From Acidobacteriota bacterium (GTDB lineage: Bacteria > Acidobacteriota > Terriglobia > Acidiferrales > UBA7541), in the NCBI GenBank assembly GCA_027307115.1, contig DAHUXN010000020.1:1-52042 (forward strand): a DNA stretch of 52,042 nucleotides, given 5' to 3'. The position numbers and the translations under genes are program-made. The notes under the pieces were generated by a model. The model was not told the origin of the DNA. It did no database searches and saw only the letters and a program-made list of their open reading frames with translations. Positions 33,680 to 41,892 of the stretch are shown here, one piece after another. Position 1 is the first letter of the stretch; every line of letters begins with the position of its first letter.

Positions 33680-34483
33680 TTGGCGATAGCCACTGAACTG
33701 CTGAAGCCCACGAGCCGCGCGGAAGCGGCCCTCCTTGAACAAATTGATTTGAAACGCCTGCCAAGGCACGTGGCGATCATCATGGATGGCAACGGACGGT
33801 GGGCGCAGCGGCGTCATTTGCCGAGAATCGCCGGGCATCGCGCGGGCGTGAAAATCGCGCGCGAAGTGATTGAAACGTGCGCGAGGCTGAAAGTGCCCGC
33901 GCTGACGCTATATGCGTTCTCGCTCGAAAACTGGCGGCGGCCGAAGGCGGAAATTGATTTTCTGATGCGGCTGCTGCGGGAATATCTGAAGAAAGAACTG
34001 CCGTCCATTCATCGCAATAATATCCGCTTGCTGGTGATTGGGCGCGCGGCGCAATTGCCGGAAGCGGTGCAGAAGGACATCGAGAAGGCGATGCGTTTGA
34101 CGGCGCAGAATACGGGAATGAAACTGATTGTGGCGTTGAATTATGGCGGACGAGCGGAATTGGTGGACGCTTTCAATTCGATACTCGACCGCGTGCGGCT
34201 GAACGGCCTGGCCGCGTTTCAGGCGGATGAAGAGACCATTTCGGATCATCTATATACCGCCGGCCTGCCCGATCCGGATTTGCTGATTCGCACGAGCGGA
34301 GAAATGCGCGTCAGCAATTTTCTGCTGTGGCAGATTGCGTATGCGGAACTTTATATAACGGACACGCTGTGGCCGGATTTCACGCGAGAACGATTGCTGG
34401 AGGCGTTTGTGAATTTTCAGCAGAGGGAACGGCGGTATGGCGGGTTGAGTTCACCTCACGAGACGGGAAACGGTGCGCGCTGA
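33680..34483 (+). CDS. uppS: Undecaprenyl diphosphate synthase
   Basis: This cis-prenyltransferase extends farnesyl diphosphate with isopentenyl diphosphate to make the C55 lipid carrier for peptidoglycan. The catalytic Asp lies in HVAIIMDGNGRWAQRR (D36). FSLENWRRPKAEIDFLM, LNYGGRAELVDAF and RTSGEMRVSNFLLWQIAYAE are the other family motifs. The start is a TTG at 33680; 267 residues result, with an N-terminal extension of about 25 compared with the E. coli enzyme. It opens the uppS-cdsA-dxr-rseP-fur cluster; spacing to cdsA is 4 bp. Confidence 0.96.
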   Translation: MAIATELLKPTSRAEAALLEQIDLKRLPRHVAIIMDGNGRWAQRRHLPRIAGHRAGVKIAREVIETCARLKVPALTLYAFSLENWRRPKAEIDFLMRLLREYLKKELPSIHRNNIRLLVIGRAAQLPEAVQKDIEKAMRLTAQNTGMKLIVALNYGGRAELVDAFNSILDRVRLNGLAAFQADEETISDHLYTAGLPDPDLLIRTSGEMRVSNFLLWQIAYAELYITDTLWPDFTRERLLEAFVNFQQRERRYGGLSSPHETGNGAR

Positions 34484-34487
34484 CTAA

Positions 34488-35351
34488 ATGCTGAAACGCA
34501 TTGTGACTGGGGCAATCCTGATACCCATCGTAGTGCTGGTGGTGTATTGGGCGCCGTCGTGGGTGGTTGCGATTGTGGCGGCGGCGGTGGCGCTGCTGGC
34601 GACGGCGGAGTTTTTCAAGCTGACGGCGCAGATGGGGTTGCGCGCGTTTCGCAAATGGACAATGGTCTGCATCGTTGGATTGTTCGGCGTGCAATGGCTG
34701 CTGGGAATCACCGAGGTGCGCTGGCTGGGGCCAAATACCGAAATGATTCGCGGTCTGACGGGATCTTATGAGTCTCCCGAAGTGATTCTTCTGCTGTTTG
34801 TGCTGGGATGCGCGTGCATCGGGGTTATGAGCCGCGCGGCAATCGCCGATGTGTTGCCGGGAATCGGAGCGAGCTCGGCGGGCCTGATTTTTGTGGCGTT
34901 GCCGTTCAGCTATTTGGTGCGGTTGGAGGGGCAGGAAAGTCGAGGTCCAACGCTGGTACTCTTTGCGCTGGCGATTGTTTGGGCCGGCGACACGCTGGCG
35001 TATTTCGTCGGGAAATTCCTGGGACGAACGAAGATGGCGCCGGCGCTTTCTCCGAAGAAGACGTGGGAGGGCGCGGCCGGAAATCTATTGGGGTCGCTGA
35101 TCGTCGGATATTGCTTTGCGCGCGGGCTGGGGTTTAGTCCACTGCCGTGGCTGGTGACGGCGGCTCTGGCGAATGTCGCGGGGCAGGTGGGCGATCTGGT
35201 AGAATCAGCATATAAGCGCGGTGCCGGAGCGAAAGACTCCGGCGCGCTGCTTCCCGGACACGGAGGAATGTTGGACCGCATTGACAGCCTGATTTTGGCC
35301 GCTCCGGTGGTGTGGCTCGCCGCTGGGTGGCTCCTGCAAGGCCGGCAGTGA
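34488..35351 (+). CDS. cdsA: Phosphatidate cytidylyltransferase
   Basis: CdsA makes CDP-diacylglycerol from phosphatidate and CTP, the branch point of phospholipid synthesis. The 287-residue protein has about eight membrane helices, starting with VTGAILIPIVVLVVYW. The C-terminal signature is complete: VWAGDTLAYFVGKFLGRTKM, SPKKTWEGAAGNL, and GDLVESAYKRGAGAKDSG followed by LPGHGGMLDRIDSL. It lies 4 bp after uppS and 13 bp before dxr, in the common uppS-cdsA-dxr-rseP order. Confidence 0.96.
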   Translation: MLKRIVTGAILIPIVVLVVYWAPSWVVAIVAAAVALLATAEFFKLTAQMGLRAFRKWTMVCIVGLFGVQWLLGITEVRWLGPNTEMIRGLTGSYESPEVILLLFVLGCACIGVMSRAAIADVLPGIGASSAGLIFVALPFSYLVRLEGQESRGPTLVLFALAIVWAGDTLAYFVGKFLGRTKMAPALSPKKTWEGAAGNLLGSLIVGYCFARGLGFSPLPWLVTAALANVAGQVGDLVESAYKRGAGAKDSGALLPGHGGMLDRIDSLILAAPVVWLAAGWLLQGRQ

Positions 35352-35364
35352 TACATCTCGCCTA

Positions 35365-36537
35365 GTGAAACGCATTTCTATTCTCGGATCCACGGGCTCG
35401 ATCGGGCGGCAATGCCTGAACGTGGTGGATTCGCTCCCGGGAAAATTTGAGGTTGTGGCAATAGCCGCAGGCAATAACGTCGAACTGGCGGCGGAGCAAA
35501 CGGCCAAGCACCGGCCGAGGATTGTGTCCGTTGCGACGTGCGACGGAGCGAAGGAGCTTCGCGAACGGCTGGCGGCGTTGAAAGTCGAGCCCTTGCCGGA
35601 GATACTTTGCCGCGTGGACGGAATGGAGCGCGTGGCTACGCATCCAGACGTGGATACGCTCCTTTCGGCGGCGGTGGGCGTTGTGGGACTGCCGGCGACG
35701 TACAAGGCGGTGCAACAGGGGAAGAATCTAGCTCTGGCCAACAAGGAAGTGTTGGTGGCGGCGGGAGAATTGGTGATGGCTGCGGCGCTGAAACAAGGTA
35801 AAGCGGTGCTGCCGGTGGACAGCGAACATAACGCGATCCACCAGTGTTTGCGGGCGGGCGAGCGACGCGAAGTGAAAAAACTGGTGCTCACGGCATCGGG
35901 CGGCCCGTTTCGCAAGATGCCCGCGTCGAAATTCAAGGATGTGACGCCAGAGCAGGCGTTGGCGCATCCGAATTGGAAGATGGGGAGGAGAATCACGACC
36001 GATTCGGCGACGTTGATGAACAAGGGATTCGAGGTGATCGAGGCGCGGTGGCTATTCGGTGTCCGTCCAGAGCAGATTGAAGTGGTGATCCATCCCCAGT
36101 CGACGATTCACTCGATGGTGGAATTCGTCGATGGTTCAATTCTGGCACAGCTTGGCCCAACCGATATGCGCATGCCGATTCAATATGCGCTAACCTATCC
36201 GGAGCGGCTGGCATCGAATGGAGTAGCGCTGGACTGGAAAAGTCTGAAGAAACTGGATTTTGAGGCGGTGCCGGTCAGAAAGTTCCCGTGTTTGCGGCTG
36301 GCGCGCGAAGCCATGGAGCGGGGAGGCGCGCTGCCGTGCGCCTTGAATGCTGCGGACGAGGAGAGTGTGGCGGCGTTTTTGGAAGGGCGGTTGGGATTCA
36401 CGGGCATACCGAAAGTGATCGAACGCGTACTGGAACGAATGCCGCGCGTGACGTTCCAGTCGATGGATGATGTGCTGGAAGCGGATAAGGAAGCGCGCCG
36501 GATAGCGCAGGAAGAAATCGAGAAAAGGAAGAATTAA
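35365..36537 (+). CDS. dxr: 1-deoxy-D-xylulose 5-phosphate reductoisomerase
   Basis: Dxr converts DXP to 2-C-methyl-D-erythritol 4-phosphate with NADPH and a divalent metal, the committed step of the MEP isoprenoid pathway that feeds the uppS product two genes upstream. Motifs are ILGSTGSIGRQCLNVVD (NADPH binding), LANKEVLVAAGELVM, the metal and substrate region VDSEHNAIHQCL, LTASGGPFR and TTDSATLMNKGFEVIEA. The start codon is GTG at 35365. The 390-residue length is normal. The gap to rseP is 4 bp. Confidence 0.97.
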   Translation: MKRISILGSTGSIGRQCLNVVDSLPGKFEVVAIAAGNNVELAAEQTAKHRPRIVSVATCDGAKELRERLAALKVEPLPEILCRVDGMERVATHPDVDTLLSAAVGVVGLPATYKAVQQGKNLALANKEVLVAAGELVMAAALKQGKAVLPVDSEHNAIHQCLRAGERREVKKLVLTASGGPFRKMPASKFKDVTPEQALAHPNWKMGRRITTDSATLMNKGFEVIEARWLFGVRPEQIEVVIHPQSTIHSMVEFVDGSILAQLGPTDMRMPIQYALTYPERLASNGVALDWKSLKKLDFEAVPVRKFPCLRLAREAMERGGALPCALNAADEESVAAFLEGRLGFTGIPKVIERVLERMPRVTFQSMDDVLEADKEARRIAQEEIEKRKN

Positions 36538-36541
36538 CGCG

Positions 36542-37870
36542 ATGTCGCACACATGGGTGGGAATACTCGCCGCAGTGGTTGGACTGGGAGTCATGGTCTT
36601 TGTCCACGAGTGGGGCCATTTCGTCGTGGCGCGGATTTGCGGCGTGCGCGTGGATGTGTTCTCGCTTGGGTACGGGAACCGGATTTTCGGCTGGAAGCGC
36701 GGGGCCACGGATTACCGCATCAGCGTGTTTCCGCTGGGCGGGTACGTGAAAATGGCGGGCGATAATCCGGCGGAGGAACGTTCAGGTGCGCCCGATGAAT
36801 TTCTGGCGAAGTCGCGCTGGCGACGGCTGTTTATCATACTTGCCGGGCCGTTCATGAATTTCGTGCTGGCTTTTGTGCTGCTCTGGGGCCTCTACAAGGT
36901 GGGTGTGCCGACGCCGGCGTATATGCACCAGCCGGTGCAAGTAGCGGGCGTAATTCCCAAGTCGCCGGCAGAGCAAGCGGGAATCAAAGCAGGCGACAAA
37001 ATAGTGGCCATCGACGGCACGAAGGTGGCGAACTGGGATCAGGCTTTGTCGGTTCCTTCGATTTTGCCGGGACGTCAAGTTTCAATCGAGGTGCAACGCG
37101 GCGGCGCGACGATTCCGGTGACGGAAACGGTCCCGCAGGATTTGGCCGACGGTTTCAATATTTTGGGGTGTCCGCAGCAGCGCGTGCAGGTGGATTCACT
37201 GACGCGGGGCGATCCCGCTGCAAAAGGCGGATTGCAGGCTGGCGATGAATTGGTGTCAATCAACGGTGAACCGCTGGTGAATCGCGATATTTTGATGGCC
37301 ACGATTAAGCAATCGGGCGGCAAGCCGTTGAGCATCGGAGTCAGACGCGATGCGAAGGAATTCACGGTCTCGATGAATCCCGTTTACTCGGACCCGGGAG
37401 ACGGCGGAGGAAAACGGTGGGTGATTGGCGCTAGTTTTGGCCCGGGCGAAACAGTTCGTGAATCGTATTCGTTCTTCAAGGCGGCGGCGGAATCGTGGGG
37501 CAAGAATGTCACGATCACCAAAGACATTTTATCCGTGCTGGGGGGTTTGTTTTCGGGACGCGTTTCCATCAAGGATTTGGCCGGGCCGGTGGGAATCGTG
37601 AGCGTTTCGGTGCAGGCGGCGAAGCTGGGGTTCGCGGAATACATTATTTTCATGGCGTTCTTGAGCGTGAACCTGGGCATTTTGAATTTGCTTCCGATTC
37701 CGATTCTCGATGGCGGCCACGTGCTGATGCTGGCGATTGAAGGCTCTTTGCGGCGCGATTTGAGCGTTACCGTGAAAGAGCGTTTCGTGACGGTGGGGCT
37801 GGTGTTCCTGCTCGCTGTCTTCGGCTTCGTGATGTATTATGACGTGGTCAGACTGTTGCCTGGCCACTAA
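36542..37870 (+). CDS. rseP: RseP/RIP-type site-2 zinc metalloprotease
   Basis: This 442-residue intramembrane protease cleaves anti-sigma factors and remnant signal peptides. The zinc motif HEWGH lies in helix 1 (MVFVHEWGHFVVARICGVRV), and the third ligand is in NLLPIPILDGGHVLM. Two PDZ domains lie between: VIPKSPAEQAGIKAGDKIVA (about 140-205) and LTRGDPAAKGGLQAGDELVS (about 225-290). The FPLGGYVKMAGD motif is also present. It ends the lipid/isoprenoid cluster; the Fur-family gene follows after 1 bp. Confidence 0.96.
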   Translation: MSHTWVGILAAVVGLGVMVFVHEWGHFVVARICGVRVDVFSLGYGNRIFGWKRGATDYRISVFPLGGYVKMAGDNPAEERSGAPDEFLAKSRWRRLFIILAGPFMNFVLAFVLLWGLYKVGVPTPAYMHQPVQVAGVIPKSPAEQAGIKAGDKIVAIDGTKVANWDQALSVPSILPGRQVSIEVQRGGATIPVTETVPQDLADGFNILGCPQQRVQVDSLTRGDPAAKGGLQAGDELVSINGEPLVNRDILMATIKQSGGKPLSIGVRRDAKEFTVSMNPVYSDPGDGGGKRWVIGASFGPGETVRESYSFFKAAAESWGKNVTITKDILSVLGGLFSGRVSIKDLAGPVGIVSVSVQAAKLGFAEYIIFMAFLSVNLGILNLLPIPILDGGHVLMLAIEGSLRRDLSVTVKERFVTVGLVFLLAVFGFVMYYDVVRLLPGH

Positions 37871-37871
37871 G

Positions 37872-38354
37872 ATGGCTCCTACCGCGGCACGCCGGGTCTC
37901 CACCGGCGAACGAATCAACGTCCAGGAAAAACCAGGTCAATTGCAGAAGCAGCTTGCTGCGCGGTCGATTCGGCTGACGCGGCAGCGCCGCGTGGTGCTG
38001 CAGGTGATGGATACGGCTCCGCATCATTTGGATGCGGGAGAAATTCTGGCGCGCGCGCAGAAGATCGATCCGCGAATCACGCGCGTCACCGTGTACCGCA
38101 CGCTCGATTTGCTGAAGCATCATGGCCTGATTGACGAGCTCGATTTGCTGCATCTGCGCGGGCACCGGCATTTTTACGAGAGCCACGGGCCGCGCGATCA
38201 TATTCACGTGGCGTGTTTGCGGTGCGGCAAAGTGCGCGAGTTCGAGAGCGAACTTTACGAGCAGCTTAAACAGCAGATCGAGCAGGACTGCGGGATGAAA
38301 ATCACGGTGTCGCGCACCGAAGTCGGCGGCTACTGCAAGGTCTGCAAGAGCTGA
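37872..38354 (+). CDS. fur: Fur-family metal-dependent transcriptional regulator
   Basis: The 160-residue protein has a winged helix (RLTRQRRVVLQVMDTAPHHL, ITRVTVYRTLDLLKHHGLI) and a dimer/metal domain with HFYESHGPRDHIHVACLRCG and a C-terminal YCKVCKS. The two CxxC pairs form the structural zinc site; the HxH region holds the sensory metal. Subclass (Fur, Zur or PerR) cannot be fixed by eye. ATG 37872 lies 1 bp past the rseP stop, so it is probably co-transcribed with the uppS cluster, an unusual place for a fur gene. An upstream in-frame start would overlap rseP. Confidence 0.92.
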   Translation: MAPTAARRVSTGERINVQEKPGQLQKQLAARSIRLTRQRRVVLQVMDTAPHHLDAGEILARAQKIDPRITRVTVYRTLDLLKHHGLIDELDLLHLRGHRHFYESHGPRDHIHVACLRCGKVREFESELYEQLKQQIEQDCGMKITVSRTEVGGYCKVCKS

Positions 38355-38356
38355 AT

Positions 38357-38530
38357 CGCCCTGGCAATAAATTTATTTTGATCCGGTCTCGGTGGCACAG
38401 GCTTCAGCCTGTGTACCTTGCCTCTCGCCTGAGGAACTCCGTCCTGCCTGCCCGGAGCGGCTCTTCGGAAGGAAGCGTTCCTGCAAATGCTGGGTTTTCC
38501 AGCAGTGCTCTGTTACTTATTGCCAGGGCG
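38357..38530. mobile_element. Candidate 174-bp MITE-like element with 14-bp terminal inverted repeats
   Basis: CGCCCTGGCAATAA at 38357-38370 is the exact reverse complement of TTATTGCCAGGGCG at 38517-38530. Between them is a non-coding stretch with a CACAGGC-TTCA-GCCTGTG hairpin (about 38396-38413), a common dispersed repeat motif. The right end supplies the last codons and stop of ribF. No clear target-site duplication flanks it, and it has no gene of its own, so a repeat or structured RNA is also possible. Confidence 0.4.
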
Positions 38531-39508
38531 GGGAAGTGCGTTCTGCGCGACGTTGAGGCGGGCGGAGTCGAGGCGGGCGAAGAAGGAGCGCGCGCGGGCC
38601 AGATCGCGCTGAATTTGCGCGCGCAGGGCGTCGGGGCCGGAGAATTTTTGTTCGTCGCGAAGACGATGCCAGAACCAAACTTCGAGCGGACCAGAACTAA
38701 TCTCCTCTGAAAAATTGAAGAGATGGCTTTCGATGGTGAGGTGCGTGCCGTCGAAGGTTGGACGCACGCCAACATTGGTGGCCGAGCGATAGATGCGGCC
38801 GTCGAGCAGAGTTTCCGTGGCGTAGACGCCGTGCGCGGGCAGACATTTCTGCTTAGTGGCCAGATTGAGCGTGGGGAAAACGAAACGGCGGCCCGTGCCC
38901 GTTCCGGGTCGGATTTCTCCGGCGAGGGAAAATGGTCGCCCAAGAAATCGGGCGGCCTGCGCGACGCGGCCAGCCCGGAGCGCGTCACGAACAGCTGAGC
39001 TTGATACAATTTTCCCGCGAATCACGACGGGCGTGATGGGTTCGACCGCAAAATCGAGTTGGCGGCCGAGTTCGGTGAGAATGCGCACATCGCCTCCTTG
39101 GCGGTGGCCGAAACGAAAATTTTCGCCGACCAGCACGGCAGATGTACGGAGGCTGTCGATAAGAATGCGGCGGACAAACTGTTCAGGAGAAAGCGCGGCC
39201 ATCGCGAGATCGAAATGGAGAACGAGCACCGCGTCGAGGCCAAGAGCTTCGAGACGGGTGAGGCGCTGGTCTAGCGTTCCAAGCTGCGGGGGCGCGGCTT
39301 CGGGACGCAGGACGCTTACCGGATGCGGAAAGAAAGTGATTGCCGCGGCAAGGGTGCCTGTGCGGCGGGCGCGTTCGACAACGGCGTGAAGAATTTTCTG
39401 GTGGCCCAGATGGACGCCGTCGAAATTGCCGATGGACAGCACGGCGCGCGAATTCGAGTCGAATCGAGAACCCCACTCCTCCGGCGAATGAAGAACGGCG
39501 AAGGACAT
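38513..39508 (-). CDS. ribF: Bifunctional riboflavin kinase / FAD synthetase
   Basis: RibF converts riboflavin to FMN and then to FAD. The N-terminal nucleotidyl-transferase domain (about 15-180) has the SIGNFDGVHLGHQKIL signature and VVIRGKIVSSSAVRDALRAG. The C-terminal kinase domain has GTGRRFVFPTLNLA, THLTIESHLFNF and EVWFWHRLRDEQKF. At 331 residues length is normal. The start ATG shares bases with the stop of the upstream MBL gene (TGATG). The final residues PRPGNK are encoded by the inverted repeat of the adjacent MITE-like element. It is the last gene of the DUF1844-MBL-ribF operon. Confidence 0.95.
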   Translation of the reverse strand: MSFAVLHSPEEWGSRFDSNSRAVLSIGNFDGVHLGHQKILHAVVERARRTGTLAAAITFFPHPVSVLRPEAAPPQLGTLDQRLTRLEALGLDAVLVLHFDLAMAALSPEQFVRRILIDSLRTSAVLVGENFRFGHRQGGDVRILTELGRQLDFAVEPITPVVIRGKIVSSSAVRDALRAGRVAQAARFLGRPFSLAGEIRPGTGTGRRFVFPTLNLATKQKCLPAHGVYATETLLDGRIYRSATNVGVRPTFDGTHLTIESHLFNFSEEISSGPLEVWFWHRLRDEQKFSGPDALRAQIQRDLARARSFFARLDSARLNVAQNALPRPGNK

Positions 39509-40320
39509 CAGAGATCTACCTCGAAGGCGAGGCCATCATAGGCGAGGCGCACGTTTTCAGGAAGCTTGGCGTTGGTGGCCGCGTGGCCCAAGTCATGGCA
39601 AATATGCGTGAACCACGCATGGCGCGGGGCGAGTTCGCGAACGAGCGCAAGCGATTGCTCGACTGTTGAATGCATGGGATGAGGAGTGTAGCGCAGAGCG
39701 TCGAGAATGAGATGGTCGAGGTCGCGCAGCAGATCCTTCGAGGCTTGAGGGACCGTATTGAAATCCGTGAGATAGGCAATGGAGCCGATGCGGAAGCCGT
39801 TTACGGTGACGGAGCCATGGCGCGCCGGCACGGGAATTATTTGCGCGCCGAAAAGTTCGAATGCGCCATCGATGGCGTGCAATTCAACCTGGGGAATGGA
39901 ACTCTCGGCGGATGACGGCGCAAAAATATACGCAAAAGTGCGGCGCAGAATCGCAAGCGTGTCTTCCGAAGCGAAAACAGGGATTGCGGAGCTTTGCTTT
40001 AAGTTGAATGGGCGAATGTCGTCGAGGCCGAGAATGTGGTCGGCGTGCCCGTGCGTGTAAAGAATGGCGTCGAGATATTCGAGGCCGGACTGCAAAGCTT
40101 GCGAACGAAAGTCGGGCGTCGTGTCGATGACCACGTTGCGGCCATGATACGAAAGCAGGACGGAGGGTCGCGTGCGACGATCGTGCGGGTCGCTTGAGCG
40201 GCAAACTTCGCAGTGACAGGCGAGCGTGGGAACGCCCATGGATGTGCCAGAGCCAAGAACAGTGAGGCAGAGACGCTGCGGCGATGGAGATTCCAGAGAG
40301 TCGCTGTCGCCGGAGGACAT
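39508..40320 (-). CDS. MBL-fold metallohydrolase, PhnP-like
   Basis: The 270-residue protein starts TVLGSGTSMGVPTLACHCEV, with the Cys-His cluster CHCEVCRSSDPHDRRTRPS typical of PhnP-like cyclic phosphodiesterases. The metal motif is THGHADHILGLDDIRP, and DFNTVP and FTHICHDLGH supply later ligands. There is no signal peptide, so it is cytoplasmic. The reaction is likely hydrolysis of a phosphodiester, but no phn genes are nearby. ATG 40320 lies 4 bp after the DUF1844 stop; the open frame continues upstream into DUF1844 and is not real. Confidence 0.9.
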   Translation of the reverse strand: MSSGDSDSLESPSPQRLCLTVLGSGTSMGVPTLACHCEVCRSSDPHDRRTRPSVLLSYHGRNVVIDTTPDFRSQALQSGLEYLDAILYTHGHADHILGLDDIRPFNLKQSSAIPVFASEDTLAILRRTFAYIFAPSSAESSIPQVELHAIDGAFELFGAQIIPVPARHGSVTVNGFRIGSIAYLTDFNTVPQASKDLLRDLDHLILDALRYTPHPMHSTVEQSLALVRELAPRHAWFTHICHDLGHAATNAKLPENVRLAYDGLAFEVDL

Positions 40321-40324
40321 CGAG

Positions 40325-40816
40325 CTAACGTGCGCCCTTGGCCCCTTCGCGCATGGCTTTCGCGGCGGCTTTCGAGACTTCCAGGTAGGATAGCTTGAGG
40401 CTGCCGACGACTTCCGAGAGCAGACTTTCTTCTTCGGGCGCGAGGTTGCCGCGCGTTTTGTCGCGCAACATGTCGAGCATATCAATCATTTCGTGCGCGC
40501 CTTCCAGATCGAGATAAGCCTGCCCCGTAGCGGGATCGGGGATGCCGCCCATCAGCGCAGCGGCGTTTCGCGCGAGAAGATCGATCAGCAACTGAAAGTT
40601 TTTGTCGGCCTTGGGAGCGGGTTTCGATTCCTCAGCGGTAGGCGCGGCTGGAGTGGCGGCCTTTTCAGTTTTGACGGCGGGCTGCGGAGGCTTGGCCTTT
40701 TCGCGGCGCTGTTCTTCGGCTGCCTCGGGGCGCAATTCGCCTTCGGAAGTGAAGAGGCGGCGGTCCACGACGCGAAACGAATCGTCCTGTTTCGGTTCGG
40801 TCTTCGAATCAGCCAC
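40325..40816 (-). CDS. DUF1844 family protein
   Basis: The conserved part is the N-terminal DDSFRVVDRRLFTSEGELRP and the C-terminal NFQLLIDLLARNAAALMGGI, then DLEGAHEMIDMLDMLRDKT and LAPEEESLLSEVVGSLKLSY. Between them is a Lys/Ala/Pro/Glu-rich low-complexity linker (about 40-75). The function of this small acidic, helical family is unknown; it is common in Acidobacteriota. The start was placed at GTG 40816 (VADSKTEPKQ) because AAGGAG precedes it by 6 nt and homologues begin about here; in-frame ATG codons at 40861 and 40894 are possible. First gene of a three-gene operon. Confidence 0.88.
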   Translation of the reverse strand: MADSKTEPKQDDSFRVVDRRLFTSEGELRPEAAEEQRREKAKPPQPAVKTEKAATPAAPTAEESKPAPKADKNFQLLIDLLARNAAALMGGIPDPATGQAYLDLEGAHEMIDMLDMLRDKTRGNLAPEEESLLSEVVGSLKLSYLEVSKAAAKAMREGAKGAR

Positions 40817-40974
40817 GAGACGCTCCTTGCAGATTTCGCCGTGGGAGGAATCGCACGACATCTTCAGTCTACCATTACTACAAGCGGGCGTCACGACGCA
40901 GCAAATTGCATCTTGTCAGCGGGCGCGCACGTGCCGTACAGTGTCGGGTTGCGCGGAATTGGACAGAATTTCCT
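40817..40974. promoter_or_regulatory. Divergent intergenic region of DUF1844 and mazG
   Basis: About 160 bp between divergent starts must carry both promoters. I see no clear consensus boxes. Its exact right edge depends on the mazG start. Confidence 0.3.
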
Positions 40975-41892
40975 GTGGCGCTCCATTCGAGACATCCAAA
41001 AAAGACGAGAGGCCGGGCGAAAGCCAAGCCGTCAAGAGCGAAACCGCGAGGTAGGGCCAAACGCGCGGGTGATGCCGGCCGTTTGTTCAAGGGACTGGTG
41101 GCGCTGCAGAAGCGGTTGCGGGCGCCGAACGGATGTCCGTGGGACCGCGAGCAGACGCATGAGAGTTTGCGGCCTTTTTTGGTCGAGGAAGCATACGAAG
41201 TCCTCGACGCGATGGAGAAGGGCGACGCCGAGAAATTCGCGGGAGAATTGGGCGACCTGCTGCTCCAAATCGTGTTTCATGCGGAACTGGCGCGCGAGGC
41301 GGGGCGGTTCGACATCAGCGACGTGATTCACGCAGTCCACACCAAGATGGTCCGGCGGCATCCGCACGTGTTTGGAAAAGTGAAGGCAGGGACGTCAGCG
41401 GAAGTGCTCAAGAATTGGGAGCAGATCAAGGCGGAAGAGCGCACCGGGGAATCGAAAGCTGGCCAGGGTGTGAAACCTGCCGCGAAAGACTCTGTGCTGG
41501 CAGGAGTGCCGCGCGGACTTCCAGCATTACTTGAAACTTATCAATTGACGCGGCGAGCGGCGAACATCGGATTCGACTGGGAAAATATTCACGGCGTGCT
41601 TGAGAAATTAGAAGAGGAAATTCTGGAGTTGCGCGAGGCGCTCCGCCAGCCGCAAAAAAGTGAACTTCAAGCAAAGGTTGAAGAGGAGTTGGGTGACTTG
41701 CTGTTCGCCGTGGTGAATGTGGCGCGGTTCGCGGGCGCTGATCCGGAACTGGCATTGAAGCGCGCGAACGCGAAATTCGCGGCGCGTTTCCAATGGATGG
41801 AGAACAAGGCCCGGGAGCGCGGCCGGAGATTCGCTGAAGTGCCCCGCGACGAAATGGAAGAATTATGGGACCAGGCAAAAGTCAGCGGGTAG
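40975..41892 (+). CDS. mazG: Nucleoside triphosphate pyrophosphohydrolase MazG
   Basis: This all-helical NTP pyrophosphatase removes the beta-gamma diphosphate from (d)NTPs and helps clear non-canonical nucleotides. The tandem MazG domains show LQKRLRAPNGCPWDREQTHE, FLVEEAYEVLDAME, ELGDLLLQIVFHAELA and, in the second domain, LEKLEEEILELREAL with EEELGDLLFAVVNVARF. The Mg2+-binding EExxE and ExxD patterns are present in both. The start is unclear: GTG 40975 is used here; TTG 40906 is possible. The N-terminus before residue 30 is basic and low complexity. The next gene overlaps it by 28 bp. Confidence 0.93.
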   Translation: MALHSRHPKKTRGRAKAKPSRAKPRGRAKRAGDAGRLFKGLVALQKRLRAPNGCPWDREQTHESLRPFLVEEAYEVLDAMEKGDAEKFAGELGDLLLQIVFHAELAREAGRFDISDVIHAVHTKMVRRHPHVFGKVKAGTSAEVLKNWEQIKAEERTGESKAGQGVKPAAKDSVLAGVPRGLPALLETYQLTRRAANIGFDWENIHGVLEKLEEEILELREALRQPQKSELQAKVEEELGDLLFAVVNVARFAGADPELALKRANAKFAARFQWMENKARERGRRFAEVPRDEMEELWDQAKVSG

